NCBI GenBank assembly: GCA_900239685.1
Contig: OENT01000143.1
Span: 123,867-187,866 of the forward strand
Direction: 5' to 3'
DNA length: 64,000 bases
Source of the DNA: Rotaria macrura
Lineage: Eukaryota > Rotifera > Eurotatoria > Philodinida > Philodinidae
A program made the position numbers and the translations under genes. Position 1 is the first letter of the stretch. Each line of letters starts with the position of its first letter. This document shows, piece after piece, positions 40,307-53,307 of this stretch. Under the pieces are notes generated by a model, which was not told the origin of the DNA, made no database searches, and saw nothing but the letters and a program-made list of their open reading frames with translations.

Positions 40307-43300
40307 ATGAGTACGGCACTTGCACAACGTAGACCCGAAAAACTAGACAAAAGCAAAGGTAATTTTATCAATTCTCTAAAGTGATTAATAAGATTTTTCA
40401 TGAGAATTCACTGGTTTTTCTTTGAAACAAAATCTTTAAAACAAGCAAGTCTCACCTATTTTCATTTGGATACATCACTCTTTGCACTTGCGTTGTGTAT
40501 ACAACATAGGTTACGTATACGTTTGAATTTCATATTAAAAGTTAATTGCTTCTCTTCGTCTGGTATAGTCAATCCTTAGAAATTAAGATCGATTTCTTTT
40601 TCGTTTTCATTCCCATATAACATATCGACGATTGATTGAGATTCATTTGAAAAAATAGACTATTCACAATTTTCATTCTGGCTACTACAAACAATAAAAA
40701 AACGTTTAGAAAACGTGCTAGTATTGCTGTCCGAGAGGCTGATATTAATGTTTTTTCGTCATCTACGATTGTCTCTTCTCTTAATGATGATCGTAAGTTA
40801 TCTATTCATACATGTTTTACAATTAATTCTCATTTTCGAATATTCTAAGTCAAAAGAAGAAATAATCCAAAATAATATCGATTTATATACTATTTAGAAA
40901 AAGGTAAAGCTGGTGGTAAAGGCACGAAACCAGTTTCACCTATTCTTGATGGACCCCTCGAATCCGATACAACTCGACCACTTGATTCGGAAGAAATTCA
41001 AGCATTGGCCATTCGAATTGATGAACTCGAAAAAGTAAATAGATGAAAATGATTTAGTATCTCTTGAATCGTTTGCTGTTTGCTTAAAGTTGCATCAAGA
41101 AAAAAATGAGAAGAAATTAATCGAAGACCGGCAAAAATCCTTTATTGTTAAAAAAACCAAAACTGGTCCACAAAAACAACCGTGAGTAGTATGCACATGT
41201 GGGAGAATTTTTTTAACAGCCAATTTTTCCATTCCTAAAAAATACCGACAACATCAGGGTACAAGTGGCGAAAATTGCACCGCATCAACCACTGCAAGAA
41301 CAATTAATTAGTTCAGGAATACGATTCGATCCATTAGGTGGCGTTCTTCCATATAGTATTCTTGGTACAGTCAATGATTATGTTGCTGAATTACCAGATG
41401 CGGAAGCTTCTGAAGTGAGCTTCAGTATTAAATATGAGTATTGTAATCGATCTGTTGGAAATTTTCTTTTTTTCTTAGCTTTGTAACACAGGTAAAGGTG
41501 GCAAAACTTCTGAAGATGTTCCAGAAGTTGGTACATATGATAGAAAGAATAAACGGCGATCTGGTACTCCTGATGGAGGTGGACGTTCATTACAAAATTG
41601 GAAATTTCGTATGGATGAAAGACGACAAGTGATGAATAATATGTCGAGTAAATTATTTGAAAAAAAACATCTACGTTTTAAAGAAAAGAGTATCTCAATA
41701 GAAGAGAGTAAGATGTTCGACTACGTAGAATCGGATGATGAATCACATCAGTAATGATATGCTATAGATACGATCCAATCGTTTAATCATCTGTTAACTC
41801 TTATGTCATGAGTTTTTCACTCGGTATAATTATTAGAAATCATATCCTAATATGGAATGCATCACATAGAAATTTGTTTCACTCAAAAATGATTGATAGA
41901 ATATGTAACAGACTTGTATTAGGAAACTTACTCGAATTATTTATTTATCAATGAACACTTGAGAAGTAAAATGTTGAATACTCTATTAGCACCTAAAGTC
42001 TTCTCTCTTATTTCATGATTTATGGCAGTCGCTTCAGTCTCAGTTAATGGTACTGAAAGAAAAAGGATTGTTTCTACGAAACATAAATGTATAATGATAA
42101 ACTAAAGAATTCATATTCGTCGAGGGAATGGACTAAACAACAAGTGCTTAAAACTTTTGCTTTTGTGATGTATCCGAACTACAGGCGTATAATCACTTTA
42201 TCTTACATGATGCAAACTATTGATATTTGTTTGAACTCAAAATGAAATCTGTTATAGCACCTATCCATGTAGATAGTTTGTAGTGCAGAGCTCAACATTT
42301 TTTAAATATTTTCTTTCGGCTAAGGTTTATTTGATGTCTTCTCATTCAATGGCTAAGATCTGAAATTTGAAACGAACTCTAGATGATTGCTCCTTCTCTT
42401 CTCTGCTTTCATGAAAATCGACTACACTTGGATCCTATTATTACGATGATCAAACTAAACAATTCTTTTTCTCAAAGCTATTTTCGTATAACCCTGCTAT
42501 CTGTTTCGATGATCACTTAACTTTCTATCTGGAAAATTTTCAGTTGATGAAAAACCTCGATATTTCTCCTATATTAGTTTCATGTTTACAATCGATACTG
42601 ATGACGACCATTGTTCCCCAATGATTTTTTTTCTACTTGTTACTTCAGAGGGATTGAAACGACCACCAGCTACTTTACTAATGAATCAAACCGATCGTTG
42701 GCGAGAACGCAAAGAACTTCTTGAGCTTATGGACGCAACATTACCTTTATTACAAAATGGAAAAAACAGTCGGTTACACACTGAATTCTGGACACAACAG
42801 CAACTTATTGGTAACGACGAAGCAGGAATACAGTAAGAACATATATGTCAATACTGAAATGATCTTATTTCAGCAGAATATTTTTTTCTAATGTTTTCTA
42901 CTAAAAACTAACAATGATTTTAAATTACTGTCATGACTGTATAAATCTTCTAAGACGCCTCCTTCATATTTATTTCACTGTCCGTTTTCTACTAGTATAT
43001 GTTTGATAGTGTTCAAGCAAAAAATCCACATAGGCCTTGAGATTCAATTTAGTAGTTGAATGTCAATATGATGTCTCCCTTATACGCTAGCTACCTCCAG
43101 ATAATTCACAAAAGATTAAAAAAAACTTCTGACACTCCTGAATATCTCAAAAATGCAATCTATTTCGACATCACGTATAGAAATGGTAAACTCTAGTATT
43201 TCAAAGAGATTGAATACAGCGCTTGAGAGTAAGAGAAAAGTCATTGATCTAATTTCTTTTATCTATACACGTAATGAAGATACGTTCCGGAGACCTTAAA

Positions 43301-46300
43301 ACTGTTCTTAGAAAAGCAACCAGACCTCTCAAGAATATTGATTCGACCATTGCATAAGAAATGTTTTGCAGTCGAAAGATGAAGTTCGAAGATTTTTTCG
43401 AATCGATTTAACTTTACTGACCATAATGGATCATATATTTTTAGTACTACATTAACACGTACAGAAGCTGGTCTTCAACCAGCATTCGAAACCATCGGTA
43501 AACCAAGTCTTGGTCTTATTGAAACTGGTATCGATTTAACCAATGAAAACTCTTTAGTTGATAACAAACGTCAATGGTTTAGTTCTGAGTATGTGTTTTA
43601 TCTTTGTTGATTTAATCATCTAGATTTGTTCGTTATTACAATAGGTATTTAGAAAAACGTCTAAATCAATTAAATCCATACATGAAAGAAATAGTTCCAC
43701 ATAAAGCTGAGCTATCCTCTTTACAAATTATCGGTTATCAAGCTATGAGACGTAAAAGTCAACATAAAAACGATGTTGAAGTTCATGTTTATGAAAAAGG
43801 CAATGACAAAGAGAAAGAATATGAAGCAGACATAGGCGATAATATTCAAATGAATGATGACGATAAAGAAAACGAAAATATGGGAGATACATTTAATGAT
43901 ATACCAGATATTATCGATGCACCAATCATGGGTAAATATGAGAATGAGAATTGAAAGAAAAAGGAAATCAATTTCATCTATTTTTATCGAATTGAATTAG
44001 GTCCGGCATTAAAAATTGATACGTTTGTGTTTCAACAAATGCCTAACGTGAATGAAAATGAGGAACTTGATTTTATCTATGAAATTCGCGTTCAATTTGA
44101 TAGTCAAATTAATGAAAGTGTCACACGTATGGTTGAAATAAAAAATGTCGGAACAACAGTTTTCTATTATGAATGGCAACAAAAACCATATACAAAGCCA
44201 TTTGATATTGTCAATTCAAAAGTTCAACGTTTCTATTTCGATAATCGCACAAGTAAAAAGAATTCTTAAATTCTCTATATCATTACTATTGTTGTTGTTG
44301 TTTTTTTGTTATTAACAAAATAATATTAATTGTAGAACCTGTGTTTCAATGTTACGAGAATCCTTTAAACTCGAATGGTAGACATGACATATATCATTTG
44401 CTATCGCTCGATACTTTACTTTCTCACTTTAGTTAAAATGCATGATACTTATTTATGCTATAGATTAAGCTTCACTTTTTAGCATATATCAATAATGAAA
44501 TATTTTCTATGAGCTATTATTTGAAAAATCAGACATCTAAATATTAATGTGTATGATCAGAATAGAGTTTGATTCTCGTATGAATGAATGGTAATCCTAT
44601 CTAGGGATAGAAAAGACTATATGACTCGAAACACTTGCATTTCAATATTCAATCTGATTCTTTTTTCAGCATTTCCTCTCTCGTAGAGGAGCTAGTGAGG
44701 ATATCATTTCCAGTTACAAGCATACAGTCTCGAGAAATATGAAGAGCTACGAGAAAGGATCAATGTACATAAACTCTATTTTTTAAAATGTTAGCATCCC
44801 ATCCCTATCAGACATGGTATGTCACGTATACGAGAATTGCATGAAAATATATGGGTTTGTAACTGTATTTAGTGATAGGTCGACGTTTGAGAACGAAAGA
44901 ATCTGATGTTTGTTTTTGAATGCTCGTATTTCAACTGGAGAATTACATTCTTTTGAGATGACATTCTAACTCGTCTACAAACCTAGATCAAGCACCACCG
45001 AGAACTGTTCTATTTGAAATCTCTTAAAGCTTTCTATGCTCTATTCTCTACAGAGAGCCCGAGATTTGAAACATGATATATCACTTGAGATAGGAAAAAC
45101 ACAAGCGAAATGTCTTTCATATAGAGAAAGATTCTGAAAAATTACATTGTCATTATCCAGAGAAGCTGCACTATATCAATGAGCCATCATTCTCATTCTA
45201 AATAACTTCTGCTGTCAATAAAATTCTGTGTAAATTATGATTGATAGACTCTTATGAAACTCAAATGATCAGAAACGAGGTATATCCTAATGATTATTGT
45301 TGACAATACATTATATTTTTACTGTATTTTTCCAATAAAAAGAAAACTCTGTTCACTGAAAACAATCTAATATTTGAATTTCGCCATAGAAACAAACCTT
45401 AACGAGAGTCAACGATGATGAAAATAAGCTATTGCTTAATGTAATATTTTCGTCTGATTAAAATTTAGCTCTGCATGTATACAAATGTATATATATAAGA
45501 TATAAAATATCTTCAATTTTCGAAATCGAAATATTCTCTTTAGCGCTTAATTTTTCGTCAAAATTCAATTCAACAATTAGTTTTCCTTCTCCTCTTCATT
45601 GCCTGGACAAATCTCCCTGTCGATCCCTCTCCCCCTAAAGTAACAACGGAAATTCATCAAAAACAATAGGCTTTACATTGATACTTCTTTTCGTCGTAGT
45701 CAAAATTTACGTCATACACATGATTCAATAGGATAGATATTGTGCTGATCAAACCCATATATAGATTACAACTACTATAGTCATTTATGTCCCAATCAAT
45801 ATTCAAGATGTCTACAAGTCGTACTCATTATTCTATAGAAAATGAGAGCAAAATATTTTCAAAGATATGATTTATTTTATCAATTACTGTAGTATATCTG
45901 TGTATTGAAAATACCTAGTATAGATTTATGTTTTGAAAAACAAATAAAGATTCACTTCTTCTAGGAGAAAAATCTCATATGAAACATTGATTTCGATTAT
46001 TAATATTCTCATTAATCGACTAACAGCTTGCAGAAGTGCAACATAAAATCTTTTGTTTCTCTTCACTTCGTTATACTATTCCAATACATGTTCTTTTTTT
46101 TTTGAATCTATCAATGATTGATGGAAATATTATTATAATATAACTTTAAGATTTCCACTAACAGCATCATTATCTTGCCTGCAATCAACAAGGAAGACAT
46201 AATTAACGAAATCTTTTATCATCTATGCACTATTTTATCTTTGCTTCCCTTAAAAATCAATAACTTATATGCACATACAAAAATATATTTATAAATTCAT

Positions 46301-49300
46301 GTATTAAGTTTTCTTTCTTTCATAATCACTTCAGGTTCAATCTTACCAAATGATACTCTGAAACTTTCATTTGTATTTAAATCAAATGAACCAGGAATCT
46401 TCACTGAACGTTGGCAATTATTGACGCGTCCTGTTCTTTGTGGCGGTCGACCTATTATATTTACATTACGTGGAGTTACGGTTGAAGAAGATATTCATCG
46501 ACAAACACGTAATGATATTGAAGTAAATACATTGTTTTTCTGTACGAAATGAGAAAATCAGCAGAAAATATTTTTGTTTCTCTTAGAAAATGCTTCTTCA
46601 TAAGGAAGCAGAAAGTATTGTCCGAAAAATTGTTTCAAATATTCTCGATAATGTTCGAACACCTGAACGTGCTCGTTCACCTGTCGGATTCTTTATGACA
46701 GAACAAGAACAATTTCAACAGAACAATCCTGATGTAAACTTACATTTTCTAACAAAAAAAAAAAGAAAAGAAAAAAGAACGAAACGAAATTTCTCATATA
46801 TCTTCCTTTAGCTTTATTTCGATTATGAAATCGTTGAACAAATTAAAAAACTATACGAAGAAGTTGTACCTGAACATGAAGAGCAAAAATGGGATTTATC
46901 AACGAATGCATTACGTAATCGAATATTATCATTCGATGAAGATAATCCAAATAAGCAAACTTATCTCGAACAACTTAATCAAGCTATTAATCAATTAACA
47001 TTACAACCAATATTACCTGCAGAACAAACAACCTATTTAGTATGGTAAGTAGGATGAAAGTTATATCGTGATTAAAAACATAAACATAATTATTAACAAT
47101 TCAATAGTTACGATATTATGAATCAGTTTATTGATTCGTTCGCTGAGAAAATGTCGGTTGTGCATCAGAAACTTCAAATCGAAGAACCACCAAGTGAATC
47201 ATATCCAGATATTGATTTGTGTATGTTGAGTTTTGTTTTGAGTACACGATTCTTGTGAACGTAGTTGATTATTTAGTTGGTTATGAATTTGACTCATGGA
47301 GAAAATTTTTTGAATACACAAAACAACAAGAAAGTAAGATTAAAATTGTTCAATCAACACGAATATTGAAATTGATTGTTTTCTTCAGATGAAAAACGTG
47401 CCAAAAGTGCTGGTGGAGCTGGAGGGAAAGATAAGAAAGGAGGGCTACCAGCACCTTCAAAAGTAGAAAGAGGGAAGGTTAGTAGTTGTTTCTTTTTTTC
47501 AATATTGTCAATTCGAAAATAATCATTTACATATTTCCATTAATTGATTTGCAAGATTCTTATAAGACAGTATATTGAACTGTCGAACACTGCTCAGTTT
47601 CATATCTAAAACAGATTGCAGTTCATTCATTACATACTTAAAATTCTAGGGTTGTTTTAATGGAGTGCTTGGTTTCTTATACGTCATTGCATAGAAATGA
47701 TCAAACAAATGATTTGCATCTGAAATAAAAACAACTCGAATCTATGTCTTGTTTTATGATATGATAAGAGATGTACAGAGTGAATTCTACTTCATTTACC
47801 CAATTCGGTATAATTGCACTTGCCATACAAGAATATTCATTTTTCATTCATGTTCAAAGTTTATAGGAAATATTACAAAGAACTCAACATACTTTCATAA
47901 AAATCAAAGATTTTATTGAACGAAGCATAGATTCGAATACTGATAAGATTTTTTTCATGTTACTACTTCGTATTCATTTTGATGATGTACAGTAAAAATG
48001 CAATCTGCTGGTTGAATATGTTTTCTCGTTAGAGAATCATTCACATCAATCTATTAGATATTTAAACACGCATTGTACGAAATAATCATAGATAAATGTC
48101 TATCATCCTTTTATTTGATCCTATTCAAGATGCCGTGCACTACTGTTTATTCCCATGCAAAGTCATTTTTGTTATTCATCTGCATTTAATCTGCTGTTAG
48201 AAGTTGCAATCATGAAAAATTTCTAATCGTATAACATTCTTCGCTGATGACATACATATATAATAGAAACATAACTATCGAAAGCCTATTTAAAATTCAA
48301 ACTGCAACATGAGTTCAAATCACTGTGTTTTTTATTATTCCTCACACATCGTATATCAGTCTCCAAGGAAAATATCTTAACCCATATTTAACCGTATCAA
48401 TATCAAAAATGATCTTGCCTGTAGAAAGTTGAAAATTTAACGTACGACAAGATAAGTTGTACTATTAGTATTGATGATTTGTATCCCAATATCAAACACG
48501 TTCAAACTTTACTTGTCTTTTTCCGTTTGACGACAATCAAGACATACATAATATTTCTGACATCAATTATTTTCTAGCTACAAATTCCTTTGAGAGCTTG
48601 CTTAACATAGTTTGATTTAGTAATCTAGTAGTATTGTTGCGCACTTTTTAGCAACATTTCATTTCAAACCTAACTATCACTTTCCAATCAAGTACAATTT
48701 GAACGATTATCTAGAAAATGAGATTTAGTCAAAAAGAAAACTCGACAGTGCAACATGAAAACAACATAATATGTCAGTGGTTAGAGATAGTAGAAAAAAG
48801 AATTCAAAGCATGGGATGTTTTTCTTTCATTAATTGATACATGCATAAAAAGCTACAACACTTACTTTCACGTGTTATTTCTCCTGATAAGTCAAATACT
48901 TTCAATTCTTATAATAAATCGCTCATGTAAAAATAGAGCAATGAGTATTCAAGTGACATTCCCAGAACATTCTGTTTCTAAATCATTATTGTTCATACAT
49001 CTAGATTATTTTGAAGTATATCAAGAAATGTATCAACATGTTCATTAATGAGAATTGATATAGAATGAACCTATAGACAATAGTTGTCTGAAGTCCGAAA
49101 TATGCTTTTGCATAGATCGAAGCAATGAAGAAAATCAAATTTTATAATTATCAATGTAATAGATTGATGAATATTTATCTAATTCCAATTAAAACCTTTG
49201 TCACATACATAATCTTTGTAATATTAATAGTCCCATATAATTCTATAGAACTATATCGATGACTTGGTACTTCGAAAATAAATATTAACATCTGTAGAAT

Positions 49301-50016
49301 GATACAATATTGATAATTTTAAAAATCATTTAAAAAGTAGAAAAAAAAAAGAATACGAAAATTATTTATATTTTAGACAATAACCGATAAAAACCCTGCT
49401 AAACTGGTAACTACTTATATCTTATATATTTCTTTCAAAATCTAATAACAATTCATACCTAAATAAGCAATCTCCACTTTTCTATTATTCATATTCTCTG
49501 CTATTTAAAAACAAAACAATAATTTATTTAAAATAGTATTATTTGCTCTTTTAGCAATATTCATCTTTTAATTTTCATCTATGAACTATGTCTAAAAAAA
49601 TGCTATTCGTATTCTAGTCACCAAAACGATCACCAGCTCCATCTCAAGCTCCATCAGCTGCCGGTAAACGTGCAACTACTAGTGGCAGTGGCTCTCAACA
49701 AAGTAAACGGCCGTCATTTTTAAGTCCAGCTAAACCAGACAAAGAACATCCACAATTAACACCACAACAATTAGAAGAACGCGCGAAAATATCTCAAGAA
49801 TCATACTTACCAATATACACACTTTTATGTCATACTATTGATCGCTTGGAACAGGCGTTAGATGATTTATCAGAGAAATCTCCATCGAATACTGAAACAA
49901 ATCTTTATTCGCAATTAGCATCAACCATTCAAAATCAATCATTGAATGTACTAGATATACTTAAAGATGAATTAACACGAAATGTTGCATCGATTGACAT
50001 GGGAAGTTTTTTTTAA
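40307..50016 (+). CDS. MYCBPAP: MYCBP-associated protein (MYCBPAP/AMAP-1; Chlamydomonas FAP147 family)
   Basis: Partner of MYCBP and component of the ciliary central apparatus. Exons: 40307-40358 (tentative), 40710-40792, 40898-41034, 41090-41181, 41258-41414, 41479-41707, 42649-42832, 43445-43588, 43645-43931, 44001-44252, 46335-46522, 46587-46733, 46812-47044, 47108-47220, 47277-47333, 47389-47477, 49618-50016; about 945 residues, like human (about 947). Recognisable blocks are FDPLGGVLPYSILG, LQNWKFRMDERR, TEFWTQQQLIG and TLTRTEAGLQP. An ASH-type beta-sandwich (exons 10-11) contains RMVEIKNVGTTVFYYEWQ and LSFVFKSNEPGIFTERWQLL. A coiled region and a Lys/Pro/Ser/Gly-rich linker precede a helical C-terminus. 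The donor at 41708 is preferred over reading on to the stop at 41755 because only it keeps phase with exon 7. Exon 1 ends in phase 1 but exon 2 needs phase 2, so the 5' end is incomplete or wrong. Introns at 44253-46334 and 47478-49617 are about 2.1 kb each and empty. Confidence 0.94.
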
Positions 50017-50021
50017 ATAAA
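50016..50021 (+). terminator. AATAAA at the MYCBPAP 3' end
   Basis: Overlapping AATAAA copies begin at the last base of the stop codon and continue in an AAAT-rich run. A functional cleavage signal is likely here or slightly downstream. Confidence 0.35.
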
Positions 50022-53000
50022 TAAATATTATTAACATTGATTGAAAATATCTAAAAAAAAACATACTTACATAGACTGTAAAGATTTTCAGCGAAAGAAA
50101 AATGAAAATCTCAATTATTACGACATGAATTATCCTATCATAATACTAAGAAAGTCGATTAAGTGAATAACACCATATGGTTAAAGTTTTCGATTATATT
50201 TTTTCATAGTATACATATCAAAAGTGATATTATTTTTAAATGCATTGTTTCCGTGAAAAATAATTTCAATGAATTGATATAAATAAAAATGAGAAGAACA
50301 TGTCAAATTCATTGCATAGCAAAATTCTTCACTTCATAATTCCTTCTTGATTGTTCTTTAGAATAAATGACATCTTTTACATTCTATATGATACGCACCA
50401 AAATAAGACAAGAAGTGTGTGAACTGACAGTTAATACCTAAAAAGCATAGTATAAGTGAATTCGATTTAAGTATGTCAAACAAAGCGTTGTTCAATCTTC
50501 TGCTAGTAGAACTGCATTGCTCGAATGGCAACACTAATGACATTCACTCATCGTCTTGTTGTGTTGCTTCAATATCTTCCATTTTTCATTTTCCTATGAT
50601 CTTCTTCGCTAATCATAGATTTCAACAACGAAACATGTCGAAGATTTTGAATCTGCTCTTTTAAGTCAATACATCGTCTAGAGTTACATATTTGCCAACA
50701 TTCGTATTACTATTGAAAATTATCATTTAAATTAAAAACAAACTATAATGTAATAATAAAACGAGTTAAAATACTATGATGATGTTCCTACTTCAAAACT
50801 GTATATACTATGAATTAAAGAGAATCGTTTGAGATAATTCTTTACGATTTGGATGATTTTGAGTCAATGAATTATACATACTTCAGAATGTTCGGATAGG
50901 AAAATTTAATTGATTGTCAATCTAGCTGAGGTATCAAATATGTATGTTCCAACAGGCATATTATCTTAAAAATCATCTTGTCATCTTTCAATTGGAAACT
51001 TTGCGAACATAGAAGAATTCTACTGATTTAATCTTGATGAGTCGTCAGTTTAGTCTTTTGAATATGAGATGAAAGATTTTTCTTTTGAAAGTTTCTTGTG
51101 TCGATAAGACTTTTCTTTGAAAATTTCAATGTTTTACTGAAAACTAGTTTATGCAAAAGAATTTTACATCTGAATTCAAAATTTTAAGTTTTTCACCTAG
51201 AAAAACTTTCTGGGAAATAGGTATGTCATAAAAATCTCAAATCGTCTTTTAGGTTTTCATTGGAATGCTAGATATCGTTTGCTGCAGCAACTATTGACAT
51301 GCAAATAGGTCATTCGAAAAAGTTTCTCCCTTCATTAGGGCGAGTAGTTCCATAATAACAACAACGAGCAACAAAATAAGAATTGCATGTATCTAATAGA
51401 ATTTTCTACACTAATTCGAAAACAATCGATTGTGTCATTCAAGATGTCTTTATCTATATACACAACATGAAGAACCGTAACTATCTCTGAAAGTTTATAC
51501 AACATTTCAGCGCTAACTATGTCAATAGAAAATCATTTTTCATCTAAACTCTCGTACTAATTAATTGTTGTTACTTATAATTGCAGAGCATTGTAAAAAT
51601 TCCTCATGGCTTTGAGAAGCCTTTCAATCGATTGTTTTATTTATATGTGATTAATAAGTATACATTGAAATCTATCGAGCAAATTTCATTGATCTACATT
51701 AACATCTGCTAAGCATAACGGTAAAGGTGTTCTATTCAATGTTCATTCATAGCATTCTGTTGTTTTATCGCACTAAATTGTCACACGTTAGTCACAATAT
51801 CGGTTAGGCGAAAAATAAAACTGGTCGTAGACAAAAGTATCTACGAACCATTAGTATTGTTTTATAACATTCTTTTCGCGTGTCTACTCTCTTCGTCTTT
51901 CCTTCGCATACATGTGAATCGAGAGAGAGAGAGAGAAAGGAACAATAATAATAACAAGTTTAACAATAATAATGTTTTTTTCTATGTTATGAAAAAAAAA
52001 TATGTGTGAAAGTAAATCGTTTCACGAACACCCACTAAGTCATCAAGTTATATTGAAAATAGCAAAGCTGACGTCATAGACAATCTCATCAACTCAACAA
52101 ACATTACTTGTTGCTGTTCATCATAATGATCATGAACAAGCACGCGCATCATATCTAATTGATTCTTTTTGTTTTTCTTATACAAGTGTTAATGAAATAA
52201 TCGTTAACACACTCAATGGGTTAAGCATGCTATCCGTCTATTTCAAGAAGATTTGAACAATCGAAGTGATGAAAAAACACTGTAATAAATTGATCACAGA
52301 GATTTTCTTCTCTCTGTCCAAAATAATTGTATCAGATCAAATCAAAGATTCGTCTTTTGTCATGTAGATTTAAATGCTGGTGATAAACATTTGTTCATAA
52401 TAACAACAGTCTTAGATCTATTCTTAACTGATTTTTGTCTTTGTCTTTTTTATATCAATATCAGTTCAAAAAGAAAAGAAATTCAATGATAAACGATTTG
52501 AATATATATTAATGGAAAGTTTGACATTGTTATGAATTGAGACTCTATTGATCATAGTTGATACCCTTCTATCTCTCCATTAAGACCAATCAAAGTAGCA
52601 ATCAATGTCAAGGTCATACACTATACTCGTGTATTTCTAGAAATGATTCATTGTACTTCATGGTTAGTTTTATAAATACTGAATGAAACCACACAAGGTT
52701 GTATGATTTCTCGTCAAAACTTTGAATATACTCTTGACAAACATGAGAATGACCGATAAGACACATTTGGCTTTTTGTGATTAGTTGACAAATTGCCTAT
52801 AGAATCAAGTGTTATTTGAGCATAAGAAGATCAGAAAATATTTATGCAGTACAAATCCATCATGGATTAAACTGATCTGAGATCATTGTCTTGAAATAAA
52901 AAAATTGAGACTTTTTACTAAATACAAATATATGCAGTGTGTTAAGAGTTGACTCGTATTTATTCTTGTTGATAAAGATCAATTGAATATACATACAGCA

Positions 53001-53195
53001 GGTGATATTTTTGAATATTTCAATACCAATGTCATGATTTCCGAAAGTCATTCTCTATTTTCATTTTTACTTTTTAATTTATTCATAACGGCAAACGGAT
53101 GTCTATTGAAGTGATCTATTGTATGTAGATCGATCGACATGCGGAATGTTTGATTGTAACAAATGAAGTGTTATTAGTACAATAAAAAATAGCAT
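50022..53195. other. Convergent intergenic interval
   Basis: About 3.2 kb between the 3' ends of MYCBPAP (+) and RNF220 (-). It contains only short open frames without domains and one (GA)n run near 51920-51936. Confidence 0.55.
51920..51936 (+). repeat. (GA)n microsatellite
   Basis: About eight GA units in gene-free sequence. Confidence 0.85.
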
Positions 53196-53206
53196 TTTAT
53201 TTTATT
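53196..53206 (-). terminator. Polyadenylation signals of RNF220
   Basis: Two overlapping AATAAA copies on the minus strand, about 100 nt downstream of the RNF220 stop codon. Confidence 0.5.
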
Positions 53207-53307
53207 TTGTCTTTTTTTTTTACACACAACGAAAGAAAAATCGACGAAAACAATGAAACATTACACGCGAAAAAGCAGAAAGAAGAAAAAAAATGAGAAG
53301 AAATGAA

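Noticed and set aside
40715..40897. Hydrophobic 60-codon frame over MYCBPAP exon 2
   Set aside because: Its phase does not fit exon 3 (40898). The alternative frame gives a soluble sequence that joins exon 3 correctly.
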